A stretch of DNA of 7,417 nt, taken from contig JAJFIM010000099.1 in assembly GCA_021774995.1 (NCBI GenBank), positions 1 to 7,417 of the forward strand. Reading direction: 5' to 3'. How positions within the stretch are numbered: position 1 is the first letter of the stretch; every line of letters starts with the position of its first letter. The stretch comes from Alphaproteobacteria bacterium (GTDB lineage: Bacteria > Pseudomonadota > Alphaproteobacteria > SMXP01). Made by a program: the position numbers and the translations under genes. This document shows, one piece after another, positions 1 through 4,761 of the stretch. Below the pieces are notes generated by a model. That model saw only the letters and a program-made list of their open reading frames with translations, was not told the DNA's origin and did no database searches.

Positions 1-1119
1 CCGTGCCAGGAAGTGGTGCTCACCGGCGCCGACATTGATCTCAGCACGCTGCCCATCCAGACCTGTTGGCCGGGCGAGCCCGCGCCCCTCATCACCTGGC
101 CTCTGGTGGTGACCAAAGGACCGGGGACGCACGCCGAAGACAATTATAATCTTGGCGTCTACCGCATGCAGGTCACGGGGCGCGGCGCGGCGCTCATGCG
201 CTGGCTGAAGCATCGCGGCGGCGCACAGCATTTTGCCCGCTGGAAAGAGCAAAAATCAGACCCCCTGCCCGCCGCCGTGGTGATTGGCGCTGATCCGGGC
301 GCCATTCTCGCCGCCGTCACGCCGGTTCCCGATACGCTGTCCGAATATCAATTCGCCGGTCTGTTGCGCGGGCGCGCGGTGGATCTGGCGCCGTGCAAGA
401 CAGTGCCCTTGAAAGTCCCGGCGCACGCCGAGATTATCCTGGAAGGCCACGTCCTCCTTGACGAACGCCAAGACGAAGGCCCTTACGGCGATCACACCGG
501 TTATTATAATGCGGTGGAGCAATTCCCCGTGTTCCGCATTTCGGCCATCACCCGGCGCCGCGCGCCGATTTACCTCTCCACCTTCACCGGCCGCCCACCC
601 GACGAGCCCAGCGTGCTGGGCCAAGCGCTGAACGAGGTGTTCATTCCCCTGTTGCAACAGCAATTCCCGGAAATCATTGATTTCTGGCTGCCGCCCGAGG
701 GGTGTTCCTACCGCATCGCGGTGATCAGCATCAAGAAAGCTTATCCCGGCCACGCCAAGCGCATCATGATGGCCGCATGGTCATATTTGCGCCAGTTCAT
801 GTACACTAAATGGGTCATCGTGGTGGATAACGATATCGATGCGCGCAATTGGAATGACGTCATGTGGGCCATCAGTACGCGGATGGACCCGGTGCGCGAC
901 ATGACATTGATCGAAAACACGCCCATTGACTATCTCGATTTCGCGTCGCCCGTCTCGGGCCTCGGCGGCAAAGCGGGTTTTGACGCCACAAACAAATGGC
1001 CCGGCGAAACCACGCGCGATTGGGGAACCAAGCTGCGCATGTCAGATGACGTGATCAAGGCCGTGTCAGAGAAATGGGCGCGCCTCGGCCTGCCGGGTTC
1101 CGGCAAGAGCATTTGGTGA
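1..1119 (+). CDS. ubiD: UbiD family prFMN-dependent decarboxylase (3-octaprenyl-4-hydroxybenzoate carboxy-lyase), 5'-truncated
   Basis: This is the C-terminal 372 residues of UbiD. The reading frame is open from base 1, so the gene begins outside the window; the family is usually about 490-500 residues, so roughly the first quarter is missing. UbiD decarboxylates the polyprenyl-4-hydroxybenzoate intermediate of ubiquinone synthesis using prenylated FMN made by UbiX, plus a divalent metal. Visible family blocks, in fragment numbering, are LPIQTCWPGEPAPLITWP (17-34), NLGVYR (50-55, the Asn...Arg motif of the cofactor/metal site), EGPYGDHTGYY (159-169), TGRPPDEPSVLG (196-207), PEGCSYR (232-238), the QFMYTK region (265-270), and ENTPIDYLDFASP followed by DATNKWPGET near the C-terminus. 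These match my memory of E. coli UbiD closely, so the biosynthetic UbiD is favoured over other UbiD-family decarboxylases. No truncation or frameshift is seen within the visible part, and it ends at a TGA. Confidence 0.95.
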   Translation, partial: PCQEVVLTGADIDLSTLPIQTCWPGEPAPLITWPLVVTKGPGTHAEDNYNLGVYRMQVTGRGAALMRWLKHRGGAQHFARWKEQKSDPLPAAVVIGADPGAILAAVTPVPDTLSEYQFAGLLRGRAVDLAPCKTVPLKVPAHAEIILEGHVLLDERQDEGPYGDHTGYYNAVEQFPVFRISAITRRRAPIYLSTFTGRPPDEPSVLGQALNEVFIPLLQQQFPEIIDFWLPPEGCSYRIAVISIKKAYPGHAKRIMMAAWSYLRQFMYTKWVIVVDNDIDARNWNDVMWAISTRMDPVRDMTLIENTPIDYLDFASPVSGLGGKAGFDATNKWPGETTRDWGTKLRMSDDVIKAVSEKWARLGLPGSGKSIW

Positions 1120-1127
1120 GTGTTAAG

Positions 1128-1152
1128 CCTCCCTTCCCTCCCTCTTCCTCCT
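1128..1152 (+). other. 25-base uninterrupted pyrimidine tract after ubiD
   Basis: From 9 bases after the ubiD stop, 25 consecutive bases are C or T, with no G or A. No hairpin with a T-run follows ubiD, so factor-independent termination is not apparent here. A C-rich, G-poor transcript is the kind of segment Rho loads on, so this may mark Rho-dependent termination between ubiD and the membrane genes. That role is inference; the tract may be neutral. Confidence 0.4.
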
Positions 1153-1200
1153 GCGCTAATCTGGGCGCTGATTGATTCTTATGCGCAGACTCCCTCAACC

Positions 1201-1206
1201 AAGGAG
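1201..1206 (+). promoter_or_regulatory. Shine-Dalgarno sequence for the 1218 membrane protein
   Basis: AAGGAG lies 11 bases before the ATG at 1218. It is the strongest ribosome-binding site seen in the window and supports this start for a gene that could not otherwise be anchored by homology. Confidence 0.65.
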
Positions 1207-1217
1207 CGCCACAGTCC

Positions 1218-1607
1218 ATGACCATCATATCCCGGATCGTTCTTTCCGCCCCCTTCATATTGGCGCTGATTGATTATCTTCAGTTCGGCGCCGTGGTGTT
1301 GGCGAATGAGACCGTCGACGCTTTTTGGCAAAACCACGCCATGCGGGAGACGATCTACGCCGTGGTGATTTCAGGCGTGATTCTGAACTTCATCTGGTCG
1401 ACCATCACACCGATGAAAATGATGATGATCGCGGTGTTCGGCGCGCCATTCGTTTTGTCGTTCTGGATTGCCGATTTTGCCGTCGGTCATGGCGACGCGC
1501 CCATCGCGCAAGAATCCTTCGCCAATCATCTGGTGCAGATTTTACTTTTTGCCGTCGGTTACGCCATGGCGCTCTCGACCAAACCCCAAAAGCCCCCTCC
1601 CGCTTGA
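1218..1607 (+). CDS. Hypothetical four-helix integral membrane protein
   Basis: I do not recognise this 129-residue protein. It appears to have four hydrophobic, probably membrane-spanning segments: residues about 5-28, 45-62, 68-88 and 105-122. Loops are short, and a proline-rich tail (KPQKPPPA) ends the protein. There is no lipobox, metal-binding cluster or catalytic signature. The third segment is preceded by the unusual run MKMMM at about residues 67-71. An inner-membrane location is inferred from hydropathy by eye. The start is supported by AAGGAG 11 bases upstream. The gene sits 25 bases ahead of a MAPEG-family gene, and the pair probably shares a transcript. It is a real gene rather than a shadow because its hydrophobic pattern is coherent, it has a good ribosome-binding site, and no other frame here is convincing. 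Four-helix topology resembles MAPEG proteins in size, but I see no MAPEG motifs, so no homology is claimed. Confidence 0.75.
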   Translation: MTIISRIVLSAPFILALIDYLQFGAVVLANETVDAFWQNHAMRETIYAVVISGVILNFIWSTITPMKMMMIAVFGAPFVLSFWIADFAVGHGDAPIAQESFANHLVQILLFAVGYAMALSTKPQKPPPA

Positions 1608-1618
1608 ACAACCATTTT

Positions 1619-1623
1619 TGGAG
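1619..1623 (+). promoter_or_regulatory. Ribosome-binding site fixing the MAPEG gene start at 1633
   Basis: TGGAG lies 9 bases before the ATG at 1633. The same reading frame is open further upstream (from 1468), but that part overlaps the previous gene and translates to a low-complexity, Pro/Arg-rich stretch. This site therefore decides in favour of 1633. Confidence 0.6.
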
Positions 1624-1632
1624 ATTAACCAC

Positions 1633-2025
1633 ATGGCAACTCTGATTCCCATCACCGCTCTTTTTGTCGGCCTTCACGGTCTGCTGGCAATGTTGCTCGT
1701 GCTCAAAATCACGCGCTTCCGCCAGAAGGACAAAATAGCCTTTGGCGACGGGGGCAATGAAGGCATGCAAAGGGCGATCCGGGTCCAGGCCAATTTCATT
1801 GAATATGTGCCGCTGGCCCTGATTATGATCCTGGTGCTGGAGATTCAGGGCGCATCGGAAATGCTTCTCTATGGTTTAGGGACCGCGCTTTTCCTCGGCA
1901 GGGTGCTGCACGCTTACGGCCTGGGAAAATCCTCTGGCGCCACCCCCGGCCGGTTCATCGGCACGCTCCTCACCTGGGCCGTGTATTTCGTTGGGGCCAT
2001 AGCTTGCCTGATCATTGCCGTGTGA
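1633..2025 (+). CDS. MAPEG family membrane protein
   Basis: A 130-residue inner-membrane protein of the MAPEG family (membrane-associated proteins in eicosanoid and glutathione metabolism). It belongs to the bacterial group often annotated as YecN-like or glutathione-S-transferase-like. Four hydrophobic segments are visible: about residues 3-26, 55-72, 74-90 and 106-129. The family signature is clear: R50-VQANFIEYVPLAL (50-63), with the conserved Arg, Asn, Glu and Pro, and GRVLHAYGL (89-97), containing the conserved Arg-His pair. Family members often bind glutathione and form trimers, but the bacterial substrates are mostly unknown, so no reaction is assigned. Length is normal for the family. 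The start at ATG 1633 follows TGGAG and gives a first helix right after the N-terminus. It lies 25 bases behind another small membrane protein, so the two are probably co-expressed. Confidence 0.9.
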   Translation: MATLIPITALFVGLHGLLAMLLVLKITRFRQKDKIAFGDGGNEGMQRAIRVQANFIEYVPLALIMILVLEIQGASEMLLYGLGTALFLGRVLHAYGLGKSSGATPGRFIGTLLTWAVYFVGAIACLIIAV

Positions 2026-2037
2026 GCCTTGCCAACC

Positions 2038-2056
2038 CCTCCCTCATCGGAGGTTT
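2038..2056 (+). terminator. Possible weak terminator hairpin after the MAPEG gene
   Basis: CCTCC (2038-2042) and GGAGG (2049-2053) form a perfect 5-bp stem with a 6-base loop, 12 bases after the MAPEG stop. Only three T follow, so termination would be weak. GGAGG is Shine-Dalgarno-like, but no start codon with useful spacing follows it, which argues against a translation role. Confidence 0.3.
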
Positions 2057-2082
2057 GCCCAGATCCCGTTTGACGTTATAAG
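2055..2082 (+). promoter_or_regulatory. Possible sigma-70-type promoter for pmbA-cysQ
   Basis: TTGCCC (2055-2060) and TATAAG (2077-2082) are separated by 16 bases. This would place a transcript start near 2089 and leave a leader of about 30 bases before the pmbA ATG. A separate TTGACG at 2070-2075 has no acceptable -10 partner at 16-18 bases. The call rests on motif similarity only and on the expectation that a promoter is needed after the preceding terminator-like hairpins. Confidence 0.3.
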
Positions 2083-2120
2083 AAGGCCGCTCCGCGCATT
2101 TAAACAGAACGGCCCTTTTT
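2083..2120 (+). terminator. Hairpin plus T-run directly before pmbA
   Basis: GGCCG (2085-2089) pairs with CGGCC (2110-2114). The flanking AA (2083-2084) can pair with TT after one bulged C. The loop is about 20 bases and five T (2116-2120) follow. It has the form of a factor-independent terminator for the upstream genes, but the T-run ends one base before the pmbA ATG. The stem could instead be a leader structure that controls pmbA translation. The long loop and bulge lower confidence. Confidence 0.4.
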
Positions 2121-2121
2121 C

Positions 2122-3474
2122 ATGACTTCATCGCGCCTTTCGCAAAAAAACCTGGATCTTAACCAAAGCTTGATTGCCCGCGCCCTCAAAAGCGGCGCGG
2201 ACGCGGCCGACGCCGTACTTTTTGAAGGCGCATCCTTCGACGCCTCCTTCCGGATGGGCAAGCTGGAGGAAATCGAACGCTCCGAATCGCAGGACCTCGG
2301 CCTGCGGGTGTTGATCGGCAAACGGCAGGCCAGCGTTTCGACCACTGATTTTAGACAAGACACCCTCAATGCGCTGGTCGAACGGGCCGTGGCCATGGCG
2401 CGCAGCGCGCCCGAAGACCCTCATTGCGGGCTGGCCCCGGCGGAGCTTTTGGCAACGTCCTTTCCCGATCTCGATTTATGTGACGCGCATGAGCCCAGCG
2501 GCGAGGAACTGGCCGCTCTGGCCGCCGAAACGGAAGACACCGCGCGCAGCGCCCCCGGCATCACCAATTCCGATGGCGCCAGCGCAGGCTGGGGCTGCGG
2601 CGGCGTGACGCTCGCCACCAGCGAAGGCTTTTCGGGAAGTTACAGCTCCACGAGTTTTTCGCTGAGTTGCGCGGTGATCGCGGGGACCGGCTTGGATATG
2701 GAAAACGCTTATGACTTTCATTCCGCGCATCACCGCAGCGATCTGAAAGCTCCCGCGGAAATTGGCGCCACGGCGGCTGAACGAGCGCTGCGCGCCCTCA
2801 ATCCCCAGGCGATCAGCAGCGGCGCCTATCCGGTGGTTTATGAAGACCGCGTATCAAACTCCCTCCTGAGGCATTTCGCCGGAGCCATCACCGGCACGGG
2901 CATCGCGCGGGGGACAAGCTTTCTCAAAGACAAAATGGGCGAAGCGGTATTTGCCGAGAACATCACCCTCATTGACGACCCGCACCGGCGGCGCGGCCTG
3001 GCCTCCAACCCCTTTGACGGCGAGGGCGTCGCCAACAAAGTTCATCACCTCATCGAGAAGGGCGCGCTCACAACCTGGCTGCTTGACACCGCCACCGCAC
3101 ACCAATTGGGATTGACCACCACCGGCCACGCAGCGCGCAGCGCCGGCGCGCCCCCGTCCCCCGGCTGGACCAACCTGCATATGGCGCCTGGCGAACCAAC
3201 GCCTGAAGAACTCATGAGCGACATTGCGCACGGCCTCTTCGTCACGTCCATGTTCGGACCATCGGTCAACCCCACGACGGGCGATTATAGCGCAGGGGTT
3301 TCGGGGATATGGATTGAGAACGGCGCCCTCGCCTACCCCGTTAATGAGATCACCATCGCCGGCAATCTCATCGACATGTTCAAAAACATCCAACCCGCAA
3401 ATGACCTGACGTTTCGTTTCGGCACAAACGCCCCCACGCTACGGGTAGAGGGGATGACGGTCGCAAGTGCCTGA
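2122..3474 (+). CDS. pmbA: PmbA/TldE family protein (TldD partner, non-catalytic subunit)
   Basis: A 450-residue cytoplasmic protein of the TldD/PmbA family, normal in length. TldD and TldE (PmbA) form a heterodimeric peptidase, known for maturing microcin B17 and degrading CcdA in E. coli. TldD holds the metal site (HExxxH), and I find no HExxxH here, which fits the TldE subunit. Family blocks seen are the N-terminal KSGADAADAVLFE region (about 23-35), RMGKLEEIERSESQDLGLRV (about 44-63) followed by GKRQASVSTTD, and the C-terminal NPTTGDYSAGVSGIWIENG block (about 383-401), which leads into YPVNEITIAGNL. An in-frame TAA at 2101 limits the N-terminus, so ATG 2122 is the only ATG compatible with the conserved start. 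No Shine-Dalgarno sequence precedes it; instead five T and a C do. The 3' end overlaps the next gene by 8 bases. Its tldD partner is not in this window. Confidence 0.92.
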   Translation: MTSSRLSQKNLDLNQSLIARALKSGADAADAVLFEGASFDASFRMGKLEEIERSESQDLGLRVLIGKRQASVSTTDFRQDTLNALVERAVAMARSAPEDPHCGLAPAELLATSFPDLDLCDAHEPSGEELAALAAETEDTARSAPGITNSDGASAGWGCGGVTLATSEGFSGSYSSTSFSLSCAVIAGTGLDMENAYDFHSAHHRSDLKAPAEIGATAAERALRALNPQAISSGAYPVVYEDRVSNSLLRHFAGAITGTGIARGTSFLKDKMGEAVFAENITLIDDPHRRRGLASNPFDGEGVANKVHHLIEKGALTTWLLDTATAHQLGLTTTGHAARSAGAPPSPGWTNLHMAPGEPTPEELMSDIAHGLFVTSMFGPSVNPTTGDYSAGVSGIWIENGALAYPVNEITIAGNLIDMFKNIQPANDLTFRFGTNAPTLRVEGMTVASA

Positions 3475-4285
3475 AAACGCCGTCCCTTCGCCGGAGACAA
3501 AAGACGACCACGCGCTTCTCCTGGAAGCCATCGCCCAAGCGGGGGAAATAGCGCGAAAATTCTTCCGAGCTGATTTTAAGTCCTGGGACAAAGCAAAAAA
3601 CGATCCGGTGACGGAAGCCGATGTTGCCATCGACGCCATGCTGCGCGCCAAGTTGACGTCCGCCCGGCCCGCATATGGCTGGCTGTCGGAAGAAACGCAA
3701 GACACGCCGGACCGGTTGGCGTGCGACAAAGTCTGGATTGTCGATCCCATCGACGGCACCCGCGCCTTTATCAAGGGATTGCCGCATTTCGTTGTCTCGG
3801 TTGCGCTTACCTGGAAAGGCCAGCCAATCAGCGCCGCAATCTATAATCCGATCACGGATGAGCTTTATGAAGCGCAAAAAGGCAAAGGCGCGCTGCTGAA
3901 CGGGAGCGCCATTCACGTCAGCGACCGCCGGGAGATCGAAAACTGCCGCATGCTGGGTCACAAAGACCTGTTCGAAAGTGAAAAATGGAAACATCCCTGG
4001 CCTGAAATGCAGATTGAAAGCCGTAACTCCATTGCTCTCAGAATGGCGATGGCGGCGAGCGGCGCTTGGGACGCCTGCGTCACCCTGGCGCACAAAGCCG
4101 ATTGGGACATCGCCGCCAGCGATCTTATCGTCACGGAATCAGGCGGACGCGCCACCAATCACCGGGGAGAGGCTTTCATCTATAATGCTAAGAACCCCAA
4201 ACACCATGCTGTGGTCGCCGCGGGGCCTGTCCTCCATGCGAAACTGATAGACCGCTTAACCCATATCCCCCTCTCAGACCCTTAA
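3467..4285 (+). CDS. cysQ: Inositol monophosphatase family protein, probable 3'(2'),5'-bisphosphate nucleotidase CysQ
   Basis: A 272-residue Mg2+-dependent, Li+-sensitive-type phosphatase of the IMPase/FBPase superfamily. Metal-binding motifs are intact: GWLSEET (71-77, catalytic Glu), WIVDPIDGTRAFIKG (90-104, the DPxDGT signature) and WDIAASDLIVTESGG (213-227, WDxAA-D). CysQ removes the 3' phosphate from adenosine 3',5'-bisphosphate (pAp), a by-product of sulfate assimilation and of 4'-phosphopantetheine transfer. Inositol-1-phosphate or a related substrate cannot be excluded from sequence alone, but this neighbourhood (pmbA before, DUF4170 after) is where I recall alphaproteobacterial genes annotated CysQ. 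The start is GTG 3467, overlapping the end of pmbA by 8 bases. That suggests translational coupling, since no strong independent ribosome-binding site is visible. The protein is cytosolic, with no signal peptide or membrane segment. Confidence 0.88.
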   Translation: MPENAVPSPETKDDHALLLEAIAQAGEIARKFFRADFKSWDKAKNDPVTEADVAIDAMLRAKLTSARPAYGWLSEETQDTPDRLACDKVWIVDPIDGTRAFIKGLPHFVVSVALTWKGQPISAAIYNPITDELYEAQKGKGALLNGSAIHVSDRREIENCRMLGHKDLFESEKWKHPWPEMQIESRNSIALRMAMAASGAWDACVTLAHKADWDIAASDLIVTESGGRATNHRGEAFIYNAKNPKHHAVVAAGPVLHAKLIDRLTHIPLSDP

Positions 4286-4291
4286 AAACTA

Positions 4292-4311
4292 GCGGCATTC
4301 CGCACTCTTTT
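4292..4311 (+). terminator. Possible weak terminator after cysQ
   Basis: GCGG (4292-4295), loop CATT and CCGC (4300-4303) form a short stem beginning 7 bases after the cysQ stop. CTCTTTT follows. An A-run at 4284-4288 could pair with the T-run across an internal loop and make the structure roughly bidirectional. Four GC pairs is short, so termination may be partial. Confidence 0.35.
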
Positions 4312-4397
4312 ATCCCGCGCGTTAAGCTCTGGTTGAGACCCTGGCCCGTAGACTTGCACGATCAGATCCCATAGAAGAAAAGCGGCCGATATGAGAA

Positions 4398-4427
4398 TTG
4401 GCGCCCATCTTAAACAGTGAGTATAAT
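4398..4427 (+). promoter_or_regulatory. Predicted sigma-70-type promoter at the DUF4170 start
   Basis: TTGGCG (4398-4403) and a consensus TATAAT (4422-4427) are separated by 18 bases. This is the best promoter-like match in the window and lies in the 145-base gap ahead of the envelope genes. Its expected transcript start (about 4433-4435) falls on the GTG start codon assigned to DUF4170. Either the promoter mainly serves the downstream genes, translation begins later, or the element is fortuitous. The rest of the gap (4312-4397) shows nothing I can name. Confidence 0.4.
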
Positions 4428-4430
4428 TTT

Positions 4431-4691
4431 GTGACACAGCAACTTCTTCATATGGTGTTCGGCGGAGAGTTGAGCGACATTGACGGCATAGAACTCAAAG
4501 ACCTTGATAAGGTGGATGTGGTCGGGCTTTTTCCTAATTACGTGCAGGCATACGATGCGTGGAGAGCCGCCTCTCAGTCTCATGTCGATAATGCGCATAT
4601 GCGCTATTTTATCGTTCATCTGCACAAACTCATCGACCCGGCCCACCCAGCCGATCAGAATAAGAGCGCGGCGCAGCGCAAAGCTGGCTAG
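4431..4691 (+). CDS. DUF4170 domain-containing protein
   Basis: A small soluble protein of 86 residues that matches the alphaproteobacterial DUF4170 family. Characteristic parts are QLLHMVFGGEL (4-14), VVGLFPNYVQAYDAWRA (30-46) and VDNAHMRYFIVHLHKLIDP (52-70). The acidic middle and short Lys/Ala-rich tail are less conserved. No catalytic motif, signal peptide or membrane segment is visible. Its function is unknown to me. The family recurs beside CysQ, DUF374, WaaA and LpxK genes, which hints at a link to envelope lipid biogenesis, but this is only genomic context. GTG 4431 is chosen because it keeps the conserved QLLH residues and has a weak GTGAG 9 bases upstream. A TTG at 4398 is possible in frame but would add residues not typical of the family; ATG 4452 would remove conserved ones. 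Confidence 0.85.
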   Translation: MTQQLLHMVFGGELSDIDGIELKDLDKVDVVGLFPNYVQAYDAWRAASQSHVDNAHMRYFIVHLHKLIDPAHPADQNKSAAQRKAG

Positions 4692-4761
4692 CAAGACCGT
4701 CTGGCGGTGGTCTAAGCCCCATGATATGGTCATTGTTCCATAGCCAAAGGGCGAGTTTTTC

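Noticed and set aside
1468..1632. Upstream extension of the MAPEG gene frame to an earlier start
   Set aside because: The extension overlaps the preceding membrane gene in another frame and is Pro/Arg-rich with no MAPEG character. A ribosome-binding site fits ATG 1633.
2145..2151. In-phase slippery heptamer A AAA AAC near the start of pmbA
   Set aside because: A -1 shift would meet a TAA at 2160-2162 and yield only a peptide of about a dozen residues. No clear stimulatory structure was noticed, so a chance A-run is more likely.
2488..2505. HEPSGE in PmbA as a possible remnant of the HExxxH metal motif
   Set aside because: The last His is replaced by Glu, and its position (residue 123) is too near the N-terminus for the TldD metal site. 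TldE proteins lack the motif anyway.
3380..4093. Minus-strand open frame (237 codons) opposite pmbA and cysQ
   Set aside because: It spans the junction of two well-supported + strand genes and its translation shows no family motif.
4694..4713. AGACC/GGTCT inverted repeat after DUF4170 as a terminator
   Set aside because: The stem is 5 bp with no following T-run, and the exporter gene starts only 48 bases later. A transcript end here is not supported.
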